64,000 nucleotides of DNA from Paraburkholderia guartelaensis (lineage in GTDB: Bacteria; Pseudomonadota; Gammaproteobacteria; Burkholderiales; Burkholderiaceae): contig NZ_SMOD01000005.1 of the NCBI RefSeq assembly GCF_004353905.1, positions 124,001 to 188,000 of the forward strand, read 5' to 3'. This document shows, in pieces, positions 1 through 9,689 of the stretch. The notes below the pieces were generated by a model. The model did no database searches and was not told the origin of the DNA. It worked only from the letters and a program-made list of their open reading frames with translations. A program made the translations under genes and the position numbers. Numbering within the stretch: the stretch's first letter is position 1; every line of letters begins with the position of its first letter.

Positions 1-785
1 GCCCGGACGAGCTGGCTGAAGAAGGCATCGGCTCGCGCGAAGACTGGATGCTGCGCCCGAACGATCACTGGCACGGCTTCGGCGCGCTGGCGGAAGGCTT
101 CAACATGCTGGACCCGATCAAGGCGACGATCGTCACGCCGGGTCTGGACGTGGACGGCGAATTCGGCGAGACCGGCATCCCTGCCGCAATCGTGACGAAG
201 TACCTGGCCGAGCACGGCATCATCGTCGAGAAGACGGGTCTGTACTCGTTCTTCATCATGTTCACGATCGGCATCACGAAGGGCCGCTGGAACTCGATGG
301 TGACCGAGCTTCAGCAGTTCAAGGACGACTACGACAACAACCAGCCGCTGTGGCGCGTGCTGCCCGAATTCGTCGCGCAGCATCCGATGTACGAGCGCGT
401 GGGCCTGCGCGACCTGTGCCAGCAGATCCACAGCGTCTACCGAGCCAACGACATCGCACGCCTCACGACCGAGATGTACCTCTCGAGCATGGAGCCTGCG
501 ATGAAGCCTTCGGATGCGTTCGCGAAGCTCGCGCACCGCGAGATCGACCGCGTGCCTGTCGACGAACTCGAGGGCCGCGTCACGTCGATCCTGCTCACGC
601 CGTACCCGCCGGGCATTCCGCTGCTGATTCCGGGCGAGCGCTTCAACAGGACGATCGTGAATTATCTGAAGTTCGCGCGCGAGTTCAACGAGCGCTTCCC
701 GGGCTTCCACACCGACATCCACGGGCTCGTGGGCGAGACCATCAACGGCCGCATCGAGTATTTCGTGGATTGCGTGCGCGCCTGA
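1..785 (+). CDS. Orn/Lys/Arg decarboxylase, C-terminal part (5' end outside window)
   Basis: This is the C-terminal third of a large PLP-dependent fold-type I basic amino acid decarboxylase. The frame is open from base 3, so the gene enters from the left, and the PLP lysine lies outside the window. Visible family blocks are RPNDHWHGF near the start, then DPIKATIVTPGL, YPPGIPLLIPGERF and FPGFHTDIHGL close to the end. Such enzymes decarboxylate lysine, arginine or ornithine to cadaverine, agmatine or putrescine, in acid resistance or polyamine synthesis. Substrate cannot be decided from this part. Burkholderia carry a constitutive enzyme of this type, which is the likelier role. The stop is followed 18 bases later by the next gene. 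Confidence 0.88.
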   Translation, partial: PDELAEEGIGSREDWMLRPNDHWHGFGALAEGFNMLDPIKATIVTPGLDVDGEFGETGIPAAIVTKYLAEHGIIVEKTGLYSFFIMFTIGITKGRWNSMVTELQQFKDDYDNNQPLWRVLPEFVAQHPMYERVGLRDLCQQIHSVYRANDIARLTTEMYLSSMEPAMKPSDAFAKLAHREIDRVPVDELEGRVTSILLTPYPPGIPLLIPGERFNRTIVNYLKFAREFNERFPGFHTDIHGLVGETINGRIEYFVDCVRA

Positions 786-803
786 TTGCGCGAGGGGAGG
801 GAA

Positions 804-1520
804 ATGTTGGGTGGTTCATCGGCGCGGCTAGCGCGTTACTTTGCTGCGATGGTGTCGACGCTATCGGCTGCCACGGTGCTGTTCGCCGTGGCGCCGGCGG
901 CGCGCGCCGAGGTCGCGGCGGCCGATCCGATCGATACGGCCATGCGCACGTGTCTCGCGCGCGCAGACCGGTCGTCGACGGCCGGGCAGATCCAGTGCAT
1001 GGACGATGCGCGCACCGCATGGCGCAAGGCCGCCGACAACGCGCTCACGCAACTGCTCGCGAAGCTTCCGGCCGCGCAGCAAAAGCGCTGGCAACTGAGC
1101 CAGCAGAAGTGGGCGGCCTGGCGCGACGCCGAAGACACCATGCTCGGCGCCGCATTCGCGACCACGAGCGGCAGCACCTACCAGCTTTATGAGGCGGACA
1201 TGCGCCTGCAGCCGGTGCGCGATCGCGCGCTCGCGCTGCGCAACCAGGCGACGATGTACGACGGCGACGCGCCGAAGGTGCGCGCCTGCAGCGCCGACGC
1301 GCGCTGCGAGCACGTGAGCTACGACCTCAACCGCTACTACCGTCAGCTCTATGCGCGCATGCCGAAGCACGAGCGGCCTACAGTTGCACGCGCGCAGAGC
1401 GACTGGCGCGCGTATCGCGACGCGACCACGCCGCTCATCGACGAGCATGCGCGGCTCGATCTGCTAGGCGGGCGTCTCGCGACCTTGAAGCGCCTCGCCG
1501 AAACGGTGAACAACCACTGA
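804..1520 (+). CDS. Secreted LprI-like (DUF1311) protein
   Basis: A 238-residue protein with an N-terminal signal peptide: a hydrophobic stretch (residues about 10-30) ending in a PAARAEVA cleavage-like site. The mature part is alpha-helical, rich in Ala, Arg and Gln. It carries the TCLAR ... QCMDDAR cysteine spacing and a WAAWRDAE block typical of DUF1311, the lysozyme-inhibitor LprI N-terminal domain family, with a second Cys pair further on. I chose the ATG at 804 because a GAGGGGAGG ribosome-binding site lies just upstream; a TTG at 786 is also in frame. It probably acts in the periplasm. It follows the decarboxylase closely and may share its transcript. Lysozyme inhibition is not proven for most members. 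Confidence 0.75.
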   Translation: MLGGSSARLARYFAAMVSTLSAATVLFAVAPAARAEVAAADPIDTAMRTCLARADRSSTAGQIQCMDDARTAWRKAADNALTQLLAKLPAAQQKRWQLSQQKWAAWRDAEDTMLGAAFATTSGSTYQLYEADMRLQPVRDRALALRNQATMYDGDAPKVRACSADARCEHVSYDLNRYYRQLYARMPKHERPTVARAQSDWRAYRDATTPLIDEHARLDLLGGRLATLKRLAETVNNH

Positions 1521-1530
1521 GGCTGCGCCT

Positions 1531-2460
1531 TCAGTCGAGGATGAACTGCTCCGGCGCACGCGCCGGCAGCGCAGTAGGCTCGCCCATGAGGTCGTGCAAC
1601 GCGACCTCGATGCCGGTCGACATCAGGTTGAGCGCGAGGTCGTTGTCTTCGGTGCCGAACGGGTCTTCGAGCTGCGAGGCGATCGCCTCGTGGGCCATGA
1701 ACGCGTAGGCCACGAACACGGCGAAGATCGGCGTCAAACCGCCGATGCTATCGACGAGGCCGAACGGCAGCATCGCGCAGAAGAAGTACACGGTGCGATG
1801 AATCATCACCGTATAGGCGAACGGCAGCGGCGTGGAGACGATGCGCTCGCACCCGCCGATCACATCCGAAATGCCATTGAGATTATGTTCGAACGCGAGC
1901 ACCCCGTAGCCGTCGAGGCGGCCTTCGCGCGTCTCGCGCTGGACCCATTCCGAGGCGCACAGCATGAGCGTGGCCGGCCGGTAGCGCGACGTCATCACGC
2001 GCGCGAAGAGCGCGGGCGGCAGGCGCGATTCGAGATCGGTGCGCGGGTCGGTGCTGCGCAGTTGATGGCGCAACGCATGCGGCAGCGCAGCGAGCAGACT
2101 CATCAGCTCGCGGGCACGCTCGCGCGTTGCGGCTTCGTCGCCGCTGCGCGGGAGCGTGAGCGCCTGGCGCACCAGCGAGCGCGTTTCGTTGAGCATTTGC
2201 CCCCAGAGCTTGCGGCCTTCCCAGTAGCGGTCGTAGCTCGCGCTGTTGCGAAAGCCGAGAAACACCGCGAGCGCAATGCCGATCAGCGAGAACGGCACCG
2301 TGCTCAGGTTGACCGTGAGCTTGAGGATGTGATCGTGCGCGGCCACCGCGATGATCGAGAGAACCAGCACGATGAACAGGCGCGGCAGAAGCTGCGGCAG
2401 CACGGAGCCGCGCCACGCGAGCAGCATGCGGAACCAGTGGAGGTGAGGGCGGACGATCAT
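1531..2460 (-). CDS. Bestrophin-family (UPF0187) membrane protein
   Basis: A 309-residue membrane protein that begins with the family-typical MIVRPHLHWFRML, followed by hydrophobic helices and the conserved block FLGFRNSASYDRYWEGRKLWG (written here in two parts: FLGFRNSASYDRYWEG, then RKLWG). This is the bacterial bestrophin / UPF0187 family. Characterised bacterial members are pentameric ion channels of the inner membrane. Ion selectivity cannot be read from the sequence. It converges with the LprI-like gene, with 10 bases between the two stops, and is separated from argH by a terminator. Confidence 0.85.
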   Translation of the reverse strand: MIVRPHLHWFRMLLAWRGSVLPQLLPRLFIVLVLSIIAVAAHDHILKLTVNLSTVPFSLIGIALAVFLGFRNSASYDRYWEGRKLWGQMLNETRSLVRQALTLPRSGDEAATRERARELMSLLAALPHALRHQLRSTDPRTDLESRLPPALFARVMTSRYRPATLMLCASEWVQRETREGRLDGYGVLAFEHNLNGISDVIGGCERIVSTPLPFAYTVMIHRTVYFFCAMLPFGLVDSIGGLTPIFAVFVAYAFMAHEAIASQLEDPFGTEDNDLALNLMSTGIEVALHDLMGEPTALPARAPEQFILD

Positions 2461-2637
2461 GGGGCGGGTGTTGGGGGCGAAGACAATACCTGATCGAGCA
2501 ATTCGTCAGTATGGCGCGGGATCGTAGGCTATGACGCGCGGCTGCCGGGCGCACACTTCCGGCATTTTGCTGCGGGTACAGCGCGCTGTCATGTGTGTCG
2601 TCATCGGCATGCCCGGTTTGTGCGCCGCCCAAAAGCA

Positions 2638-2674
2638 AACCGGGCGCGCGACGTTGTCCGTCGCGCGCCCGGTT
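2638..2674 (-). terminator. Intrinsic terminator of argH
   Basis: A 15-bp perfect inverted repeat (AACCGGGCGCGCGAC and its complement) surrounds a 7-base loop. Read on the minus strand it is followed by TTTGCTTTT, as expected of a rho-independent terminator about 40 bases after the argH stop. Confidence 0.8.
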
Positions 2675-2714
2675 GGGCTTTGACTGCGGGCGTTTTCCGC
2701 CCGCTAAGCTGCGC

Positions 2715-4121
2715 TTATTTGAGCGCGGCGCGCGCCGCCGCGATGGCCGCACGCACCTGCTCGGGCGCGGTGCCGCCCGGATGGTTGCGTGCCGAGACCG
2801 AGCCTTCGAGCGTCAGCACTTCGAACACGTCTTCGGCCAGCAGGTTCGACACAGCCGGCAGTTCGCGGCGCATCTCGTCGAGCGTGAGGTCGGCGAGATC
2901 GCAGTTGCGGTCCACGCAGATACGCACCGCGTGCGCCACGGCTTCGTGCGCGTCGCGGAACGGCAAGCCCTTCTTGACGAGGTAATCGGCCAGATCCGTG
3001 GCCGTGGAGAAGCCTTGCAGCGCAGCCGCGCGCATGGCTTGCTCCTTGACCGTGATGCCCGCGACCATCTCCGCGAAGATGCGCAGCGTGTCCGCCACGG
3101 TATCGACCGTGTCGAACAGCGGCTCCTTGTCTTCCTGGTTGTCCTTGTTGTAGGCGAGCGGCTGGCCCTTCATCAGCGTGAGAAGCGCCATGAGATGGCC
3201 GTTCACGCGGCCGGTCTTGCCGCGCGCGAGTTCCGGTACGTCCGGGTTCTTCTTTTGCGGCATGATCGACGAGCCCGTGCAGAAGCGGTCGGCCAGATCG
3301 ATGAAGCCCACGCGCGGGCTCATCCACAGCACCAGCTCTTCCGAGAAGCGCGAGACGTGCGTCATCACGAGCGCGGCAGCCGCTGTGAATTCGATGGCGA
3401 AGTCGCGATCGGACACGGCGTCGAGCGAGTTTGCGCAGATGCCGTCGAAGCCCAGCGTCTTCGCCACGGCGAAGCGGTCGATCGGATAGCTCGTGCCCGC
3501 GAGCGCCGCCGCGCCGAGCGGCAGACGGTTCACGCGCTTGCGGCAGTCCACCATGCGCTCGGCGTCGCGCGTGAACATTTCCACGTAGGCGAGCAGGTGA
3601 TGGCCGAAGGTGACCGGCTGCGCCACTTGGAGGTGCGTGAAGCCGGGCATGATCGTGCCCGAGTGCTGTTCAGCCAGGTCGAGCAGCGCGCCGCGCAGGT
3701 CGCCGAGCAGGCCGCCGATGCGGTCGATCTCGCCGCGCAGCCACAGGCGGATGTCGGTCGCGACCTGGTCGTTGCGCGAGCGGCCCGTGTGCAGTCGCTT
3801 GCCCGCGTCGCCGATCAGGGCGGTCAGGCGCGCTTCGATGTTCAGGTGCACGTCTTCGAGGTCGAGCAGCCATTCGAATTCGCCGCGCTCGATCTCGCCC
3901 TTGATCTTCGCCATGCCGCCCTGGATGGCGGCGAGGTCGTCGGCCGAGATGATCTTCTGCGCGGCCAGCATCGACGCATGCGCGAGCGAGCCCTCGATAT
4001 CGACGAGCGCGAGGCGCTTGTCGAAGAAGACCGACGACGTGTAGCGCTTGACCAGCTCCGACATGGGTTCGGAGAAGCGAGCCGACCAGGCTTCGCCTTT
4101 TTTGTGCAGTTGGGACGTCAT
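2715..4121 (-). CDS. argH: Argininosuccinate lyase
   Basis: A 468-residue cytoplasmic enzyme that splits argininosuccinate into arginine and fumarate, the last step of arginine synthesis. The length is normal for the family. The fumarase/aspartase superfamily signature [12 protein letters not shown] is intact and holds the flexible-loop catalytic serine. The HTGRSRNDQ substrate-binding block and the PGFTHLQ histidine region are also present. The ATG at 4121 opens [16 protein letters not shown], a usual ArgH N-terminus. It stands alone as a transcription unit between the MmyB-like regulator and its own terminator. No arginine operator could be identified by eye. Confidence 0.97.
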   Translation of the reverse strand: MTSQLHKKGEAWSARFSEPMSELVKRYTSSVFFDKRLALVDIEGSLAHASMLAAQKIISADDLAAIQGGMAKIKGEIERGEFEWLLDLEDVHLNIEARLTALIGDAGKRLHTGRSRNDQVATDIRLWLRGEIDRIGGLLGDLRGALLDLAEQHSGTIMPGFTHLQVAQPVTFGHHLLAYVEMFTRDAERMVDCRKRVNRLPLGAAALAGTSYPIDRFAVAKTLGFDGICANSLDAVSDRDFAIEFTAAAALVMTHVSRFSEELVLWMSPRVGFIDLADRFCTGSSIMPQKKNPDVPELARGKTGRVNGHLMALLTLMKGQPLAYNKDNQEDKEPLFDTVDTVADTLRIFAEMVAGITVKEQAMRAAALQGFSTATDLADYLVKKGLPFRDAHEAVAHAVRICVDRNCDLADLTLDEMRRELPAVSNLLAEDVFEVLTLEGSVSARNHPGGTAPEQVRAAIAAARAALK

Positions 4122-4204
4122 GGTGATGGGGCGTGAACGAGCAAGCGGTGAGAAGGCGTGCCGCGCGGCGCATTGCGCTGCATTGCGTCAAGCACGGCGG
4201 GAAA

Positions 4205-4250
4205 GAACACGATTTTAACATCGGCGCTCTGGCGGAATGCCGCCAGGCGG
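4205..4250 (-). promoter_or_regulatory. argH upstream region: -10-like element and a small hairpin
   Basis: On the minus strand, TTAAAAT (plus-strand 4212-4218) resembles a -10 box about 90 bases before argH. Just upstream lies a 7-bp hairpin, CTGGCGG / CCGCCAG (4229-4246), which follows the stop of the regulator gene and may end its transcript. No good -35 box was found. Confidence 0.3.
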
Positions 4251-4260
4251 CCTGCGCCGC

Positions 4261-5091
4261 TCAGAGCCGCACCAGCACCACGAGCTTGAGATCTTCGCGG
4301 TGCGCGGGCTTGAAGGTGATCTGGTCGTAGGCGATGCGGCCGTGGCGCGGATGGTTGAACTCGCGCCGGCCGCCCTCGCGCTCGAACACGTCCTGCGAGG
4401 CCCAGAAGCGCGCGAACTCGTCGCTCGCGGCGATCAGCGAGTCGATCAGCGCGCGCGTGGGCGCGTCGTTCAGGTGGCGGATGGAGTCGGCGCGGAACTC
4501 GGCGGCAAGGCGCCGCGCGCGCGTGTCCCAATCGACGATCAGCTCGCGCCCGAGCGGCTCGGTGAACGTGAAGCGCAGCAGGTTGCGGTCGTGCTCGCCG
4601 TCGAGCCAGCCCGTGAAGAGATCCGCCGCATGCGCGTTCCAGGCGAGCGCGGTCCACTGGCGGTCGAGCACGTAGGCGGGGGCGTCCACGAGTTTGACCG
4701 TTTGCAGCAGCGTGGCGGGCGCGTCCGCGGCGGTGGCCGGATCGGGCTCGGCGGGGTCGCGCTGTGCGGCCAGTTCGAACAGATAGGCGCGCTCGGCGCG
4801 CGAGAGCCGCAGCGCGACAGCGATGCGCGCGAGCGCGTCCGCCGAAGCCGAAACGGGGCGACCCTGCTCGATCCACGTGTACCAGGTCGGGCTCACGCCG
4901 CACAACTGCGCGACTTCCTCGCGGCGCAGGCCCGGCGTGCGGCGGCGCGGGCCCGGCGGCAGGCCGACCTCCGCGGGCGATAGACGCTCGCGATGGGCGC
5001 GGATGAATTCGCCAAGCGCGCGGGCGGGCGTCGCGTCGAGGGTTTTGCCGGCGGAGGCGGGTGATCCCGAGGAAGGCGTGTCGAGGCTCAT
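4261..5091 (-). CDS. MmyB-like XRE-family transcriptional regulator
   Basis: A 276-residue DNA-binding protein. The N-terminal HTH is clear: RRTPGLRREEVAQLCGVSPTWYTWIEQGR, given here as RRTPGLRREEVAQL then CGVSPTWYTWIEQGR (residues about 50-80). The rest matches the MmyB/MltR ligand-binding domain, with the DAPAYVLDRQWTALAWN block and HPRHGRIAYDQITF near the end. Solved members of this family bind fatty acid-like ligands, and MmyB of Streptomyces controls methylenomycin genes. I chose ATG 5091 over an upstream in-frame start at 5196 because the extension would run across the divergent promoter and the palindrome. It is divergent from a methyltransferase, its most likely target. Confidence 0.85.
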   Translation of the reverse strand: MSLDTPSSGSPASAGKTLDATPARALGEFIRAHRERLSPAEVGLPPGPRRRTPGLRREEVAQLCGVSPTWYTWIEQGRPVSASADALARIAVALRLSRAERAYLFELAAQRDPAEPDPATAADAPATLLQTVKLVDAPAYVLDRQWTALAWNAHAADLFTGWLDGEHDRNLLRFTFTEPLGRELIVDWDTRARRLAAEFRADSIRHLNDAPTRALIDSLIAASDEFARFWASQDVFEREGGRREFNHPRHGRIAYDQITFKPAHREDLKLVVLVRL

Positions 5092-5134
5092 GGGTGTGGG
5101 GCTAGTGGCGGCGATACCAGAATAATCGCTTAAC

Positions 5135-5148
5135 TTGTACTGGTACAA
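5135..5148. promoter_or_regulatory. Candidate operator, palindrome TTGTAC-TG-GTACAA
   Basis: Perfect 6-bp half-sites separated by 2 bases lie between the divergent MmyB-like regulator (start 5091) and the methyltransferase (start 5291). Such a short, tight palindrome suits a dimeric XRE-type HTH protein. Binding by this regulator is inference. Confidence 0.55.
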
Positions 5149-5290
5149 AACGGCCTCTATTGTAGCGTCTGACGCGGCGACGGGCCGCCACGTCAACCAG
5201 CCCGGAGATTGCAGAACCCGCGGCGCGCAGCGCTTGCCGCTTCGCGCCCCATATAAAGCACCGCAAAAAAACCCGCAAAAGGAGCATGCG

Positions 5291-6055
5291 ATGAAGCATC
5301 ACGATCAGGTCGCCGACGCATTCGGCTCGACCGCCGCCGCCTACCTCACGAGCCAGGTCCACGCGAGCGGCGCGGATCTGGAGAACCTCGCCGCGACCTT
5401 CGCGGCCACCTGCGGCAATGCGACGGTGCTGGACATGGGCTGCGGCGCGGGCCACGCGAGCTTCGCCGTCGCGCCGCACGTGCGCGAAGTCGTGGCCTAC
5501 GACATCGCCCCGCAGATGCTCGCCACGGTCGAAGCCGCCGCGAAGGAGCGTGGCTTGACGACCGTGCGCACGCAACAGGGCGCGGCGGAAACGCTGCCGT
5601 TCGCCGACGCGAGCTTCAACTGGGCCGTGAGCCGCATGAGCGCGCACCACTGGCGCGACGTGCCGCGCGCGCTGGCCGAAGTGCACCGCGTGCTCAAGCC
5701 GGGCGGACGGCTCAAGTTCATCGACATCGCCGGCATCGACGATCCGCTTTACGACACGCATGTTCAGGCGATCGAACTGTTGCGCGATGCGTCGCACATC
5801 CGCGATTACCGCGCCGATGAATGGATCGCGATGCTCGACGCCGCGGGTTTCGACGCGAAGGTGAGCGAGCGCTGGCGCATCGCGCTCGACTTCGACTCGT
5901 GGGTTGCGCGCATGCGTACGCCGCCGGAGCGCGTGACGGCGATCCGCTCGATGTGGGAGCGCGCGCCCGATGAAGTGCGCCAATATTTCGATGTGCAGAG
6001 CGATTCGTCGTTCAAGCTCGACGCGCTGATGATCGAGGCGACGCGGCGCGATTGA
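5291..6055 (+). CDS. Class I SAM-dependent methyltransferase (UbiE/Methyltransf_11 type)
   Basis: A 254-residue enzyme with the Rossmann-like SAM fold. Motif I is VLDMGCGAGHASFAV (residues about 52-66), followed by the acidic motif II end VVAYDIAPQML, the motif III/IV region LPFADASFNWAVSRMSAHHW, and the post-motif VLKPGGRLKFIDI. This is the Methyltransf_11/UbiE-like layout for small-molecule substrates. The substrate is not known. The start was chosen at ATG 5291 because AAAGGAG stands just upstream; earlier in-frame codons would start inside the operator. It is divergent from an MmyB-like regulator, as is common for enzymes controlled by that family. Confidence 0.85.
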   Translation: MKHHDQVADAFGSTAAAYLTSQVHASGADLENLAATFAATCGNATVLDMGCGAGHASFAVAPHVREVVAYDIAPQMLATVEAAAKERGLTTVRTQQGAAETLPFADASFNWAVSRMSAHHWRDVPRALAEVHRVLKPGGRLKFIDIAGIDDPLYDTHVQAIELLRDASHIRDYRADEWIAMLDAAGFDAKVSERWRIALDFDSWVARMRTPPERVTAIRSMWERAPDEVRQYFDVQSDSSFKLDALMIEATRRD

Positions 6056-6072
6056 AGTGCATGAGGCAATAA

Positions 6073-6110
6073 AAAACGGCGTCGTGACCGCGAAGGCACG
6101 ACGCCGTTTT
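6073..6110. terminator. Bidirectional terminator between methyltransferase and ppc
   Basis: A 14-bp perfect stem (AAAACGGCGTCGTG and its complement) with a 10-base loop. A-run and T-run flank the two sides, so it can serve both convergent genes. Confidence 0.8.
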
Positions 6111-6132
6111 CACATGGGCACAGCGCGAACGC

Positions 6133-9100
6133 TCAACCCGTATTGCGCAGCCCCGCCGCAATCCCGTTGATCGTCAGATGAATACCGCGCCGCACGCGCG
6201 GGCTTGGGTCACCGGCGCGATAGCGCTTGATCAGTTCCACCTGCAAGTGGTTCAACGGATCGAGATACGGGAAGCGGTTCTTGATCGAACGCGCGAGCAG
6301 CGGGTTATCGGCGAGCCGTTCGGGGGCGCCCGTGATCTCGCCGAGCACCTTCGTCGTGCGCTCCCATTCGGCCACGATGCGCTCGAACACGAGCTTGCGC
6401 AGCTTCTTGTCCGCGACGAGTTGCGCGTAGCGCGAGGCCACCGCGAGGTCGGTCTTCGCGAGCGTCATGTCCATGTTCGAGAGCAGGTTCGAGAAGAACG
6501 GCCAGGTCTTGTACATCTTCTTGAACATCGCAAGACGGCGCACGCGCTCGGCGTCGCTGCCCGCATCGTCGAGATACGAGGCCACCGCGCTGCCAAAGCC
6601 GTACCAGCCCGTGAGCAGCAGGCGGCACTGGCCCCACGAGAAGCCCCACGGAATCGCGCGCAGGTCGTCGATCTTGCGGTTCTTCGGGTCCTGCAGCTTG
6701 CGCGAGGCCGGACGGCTGCCGATGTTCAGCTCCGCGATTTCCGTGATCGGCGTGGAGGCGAAGAAGTAGTCGGTGAAGCCAGGCGTCTCGTAGACAAGCG
6801 CGCGGTATGCGGCCATCGCGGCGTCGGAGAGCGATTGCATCGTCTCTTCGAATGCGGGCAGTTGATCGGGTGCGTTGCCCGCCCCGCCCATCGGCAGCAG
6901 CGTCGCTTCGAGCGTCGCAGCGATCACCGTTTCGAGGTTGCGGCGGCCGATCTCCGGATTGCCGAACTTGCTCGCGATGACTTCGCCCTGCTCGGTCAGA
7001 CGGATCTGGCCTTCCACCGTGCCCGGCGGCTGCGAGAGGATCGCGTTGTAGGTCGGGCCGCCTCCGCGGCCCACCGTGCCGCCGCGGCCGTGGAACAGAC
7101 GCAGCGTGATGCCGCGCTGCTTGTACAGCGCGACGAGCGCCAGCTCCGCGCGGTACAGCTCCCAGTTCGAGGTGAGGAAGCCGCCGTCCTTGTTGCTGTC
7201 CGAGTAGCCGAGCATGATTTCCTGCTCGTTGCCCTGGTGCTCGACAATGGCGTCGATACCCGGCAGCGCGAGCAGGTCGCGCATGATGCCCGGCGCGTGG
7301 CGCAAGTCGGGAATCGTCTCGAAGAGCGGGATCACCATCAGCGCGGCCTTCGCGGAGTCTTCCGCGTGGCCGAGGCGCCCGCTCATGAGGCCGGTTTCCT
7401 TCTGCAGCAGCATTACTTCGAGCAGGTCGGAAACTGTTTCGGTGTGCGAGATGATGTAGTTGCGCACCGCGCGCGCTCCGAACTTTTCACGCGTCACACG
7501 CGCCATTTCCAGCACGCCCAGCTCGCTCTTCACGAGGTCCGAATAGTCGAGGTACGGCGAGCGCAGCGTGCGCGGATCGGCGAGCTGCGCGAGCAGCACG
7601 ATCTGCTTGTCTTCTTCGGAAAGCGCCGCGTAGTCGGCTTCGACACCGGCGCGCGCGAGCAGCTCCGTAATCACGGCTTCGTGGATGTCCGAGCTTTGGC
7701 GCAAATCGATCGAGGCGAGATGGAAGCCGAACACGTCGACGGCGCGCATGAGCGGCGCGAGACGCGTGGTGGCGAGCGACGCGCCGTGATGCTCGGCGAG
7801 CGAATCCATCAGAATATGCAGGTCGCGCGAGAACTCGTCTGCGTCGGCATAGGGTTTGGCGCGCACGGGCGCGGCGTTGCGGCCCGCGCTGCGCACGGCC
7901 ACCACGCCTTCGCCCAGACGCACGCGCGCGCTCGCGGCGAGGCGCGTGTACACGCCGATCAGCGCGCGACGATACGGCTCGTCCACGCGGTGCGGCGACT
8001 GGTCGGGCGAGGCTTCGGCCAGTGCCTTCAGTTCTTCGCTCGCACCCGCCAACAGGTTCGACACCGAAAGCTCGGCGCCCAGGCGGTGCACTTCGTCGAG
8101 GTAATGCTGCAGGATCACCTGCGCCTGGCGCTCGCTCGCTTCTTCGAGCGTGGCGGCGGTGACGTTCGGGTTGCCGTCTCGGTCGCCGCCGATCCAGCTG
8201 CCCATCTGGAAGAAAGCGGGCAGGCGCGCCGAAAGGCCGTGCTCCTTCAGCTGTGTTTCGATCTCGCTGTAGAGCGCCGGGATCTCGGTGAGGAAGGTCG
8301 TGTGGTAATACGAAAGCGCGTTTTCGATTTCGTCGCCCACGGTCAGGCGCGAGTCGCGCAGCATCCGCGTTTGCCAGAGCGAGGTCACGCGTGCGCGCAA
8401 GAGCGATTCGTTGTGCTCGAGTTCGCGATGCGTGAGCGGCTGGTCGCGCTCGGCGAGCAGGCGTGCGATGTCGTGCTGCGAGTCGAGCGTGCTCTTGCGC
8501 TGCACTTCCGTGGGGTGCGCGGTGAGCACGGGGACGATCAGCGCGTCGTTGAAGAACTGCTGGAGCACCGGTGTCGCGGCTGCGCCCGCTTGCGCCAGAC
8601 GTTCGAGCGAATGCGCGATGGTGCCCGCCTGCGGCGCCGAGCCCGCGAGGTCGTGAATGCGGCGGCGGCGGTTGCGGTGGCGATCTTCAGCGATGTTCGC
8701 GAGATGCGAGAAGTAGCTGAACGCGCGCACGACGCTCACGGTCTGCTCGGGCGAGAGCGCGCGCAGCTGCTTTTCCAGCGCGAGCGCGTCGGCGTTGTCG
8801 TCCTCGCGGCGAAAGCGCACGGCGGTCTGGCGGATCGTTTCCACGACGTCGAACACGGCGTCGCCTTCCTGCTCGCGCAGCACTTCGCCGAGCAGGCGGC
8901 CCAGGTAGCGGATGTCTTCGAAGAGCGGCTGGTCCTTGTCGTCGCGCGCGCGGCCATTACGCGACGCGCCGGCGGCAGCTTTCGGAGCCTTCGCCGCATG
9001 CGTGGCCTTCGTCGCCTTCGTCGTCTTTTCGGCCTTCGGAGCCTTCGCCGTCTTCGCCGCCTTGACAGCCTCGGCGTCCGGTTTGGTCGTCATGGATTTC

Positions 9101-9225
9101 GTGGTCTTCGTGGTCTTCGTCGTTTTCGCCGGTTTCGTGGACGGCGTGGCCGATGCGGCCTTCGAAGTTGCGTTCTGCGATGCGGTGTTGCGGCGCTCTG
9201 CGCGCGCCGAGCCTGAAGACTTCAC
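6133..9225 (-). CDS. ppc: Phosphoenolpyruvate carboxylase with Lys/Thr/Ala-rich N-terminal tail
   Basis: A 1030-residue enzyme that carboxylates PEP to oxaloacetate, refilling the TCA cycle. All hallmark motifs are intact: VLTAHPTE (catalytic His), the [14 protein letters not shown] glycine loop, [10 protein letters not shown], and the C-terminal RNTG end. The first 85 or so residues are not part of the normal fold. They are made of short K-T-T and K-A-x repeats resembling histone H1-like tails, encoded by visible short DNA repeats at about 8985-9200. The start is a GTG at 9225 preceded by AAGGA; an ATG 44 codons further in would leave part of the tail. It is transcribed away from hemC. Confidence 0.95.
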   Translation of the reverse strand: MKSSGSARAERRNTASQNATSKAASATPSTKPAKTTKTTKTTKSMTTKPDAEAVKAAKTAKAPKAEKTTKATKATHAAKAPKAAAGASRNGRARDDKDQPLFEDIRYLGRLLGEVLREQEGDAVFDVVETIRQTAVRFRREDDNADALALEKQLRALSPEQTVSVVRAFSYFSHLANIAEDRHRNRRRRIHDLAGSAPQAGTIAHSLERLAQAGAAATPVLQQFFNDALIVPVLTAHPTEVQRKSTLDSQHDIARLLAERDQPLTHRELEHNESLLRARVTSLWQTRMLRDSRLTVGDEIENALSYYHTTFLTEIPALYSEIETQLKEHGLSARLPAFFQMGSWIGGDRDGNPNVTAATLEEASERQAQVILQHYLDEVHRLGAELSVSNLLAGASEELKALAEASPDQSPHRVDEPYRRALIGVYTRLAASARVRLGEGVVAVRSAGRNAAPVRAKPYADADEFSRDLHILMDSLAEHHGASLATTRLAPLMRAVDVFGFHLASIDLRQSSDIHEAVITELLARAGVEADYAALSEEDKQIVLLAQLADPRTLRSPYLDYSDLVKSELGVLEMARVTREKFGARAVRNYIISHTETVSDLLEVMLLQKETGLMSGRLGHAEDSAKAALMVIPLFETIPDLRHAPGIMRDLLALPGIDAIVEHQGNEQEIMLGYSDSNKDGGFLTSNWELYRAELALVALYKQRGITLRLFHGRGGTVGRGGGPTYNAILSQPPGTVEGQIRLTEQGEVIASKFGNPEIGRRNLETVIAATLEATLLPMGGAGNAPDQLPAFEETMQSLSDAAMAAYRALVYETPGFTDYFFASTPITEIAELNIGSRPASRKLQDPKNRKIDDLRAIPWGFSWGQCRLLLTGWYGFGSAVASYLDDAGSDAERVRRLAMFKKMYKTWPFFSNLLSNMDMTLAKTDLAVASRYAQLVADKKLRKLVFERIVAEWERTTKVLGEITGAPERLADNPLLARSIKNRFPYLDPLNHLQVELIKRYRAGDPSPRVRRGIHLTINGIAAGLRNTG

Positions 9226-9689
9226 GATGTTTTCCTTGAGGCTTGCCAGGATATGGGCAGGTTAGTCGGAGAACTGCCAACTGCATGGCCGCGGCGCGTG
9301 CCGGGCCGTGTACTGCGGGTGCAACCTGGGGAGGGCGGAAGGTGCCACCCTGTGCGAGCCGTGCGGATAGTGCAGAGGCGGCGCGGGCCGCCAATGGCGG
9401 TGCGCCGGGTGCAGGCCTTGCTGGAGAGTGCGCCGCTGCGAAGGCGAGCGCAAGCCGAAGCGGCGATGGCCGGGGCAACGCGGGCCGCGTATGTGCCAGC
9501 CGCATGCCAGACGCGCGCCAGTTTGCCTACGATGTGTGCAGTAAGCGCCGCTGCAACGTCTGAGTCTCTTCCTTGCCGCCGCTCGCGCCTTGTCAGCCTG
9601 TCCCTGCGGGAAGGCGGTAAAAAGGGCGCGTGCTAACATTGCCTGTTATCCGATCCTGCTTTTTCATCCCGTCATTCGATGTACCTGCC
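9226..9689. other. Intergenic region between divergent ppc and hemC
   Basis: About 460 bases with no gene I can support. Open frames on both strands have no ribosome-binding site and resemble no family. It should hold the promoters of both genes; a TAACAT at about 9633 is a possible -10 box for hemC. Confidence 0.5.

Noticed and set aside
6178..9216. A 1012-codon open frame antisense to ppc
   Set aside because: It is Arg/His/Val-rich, resembles no protein and mirrors codon bias of ppc, as usual in GC-rich DNA. The same holds for long frames antisense to parE, parC and otsA.
9243..9639. Overlapping open frames on both strands between ppc and hemC
   Set aside because: None has a ribosome-binding site, protein-like composition or a recognisable family.
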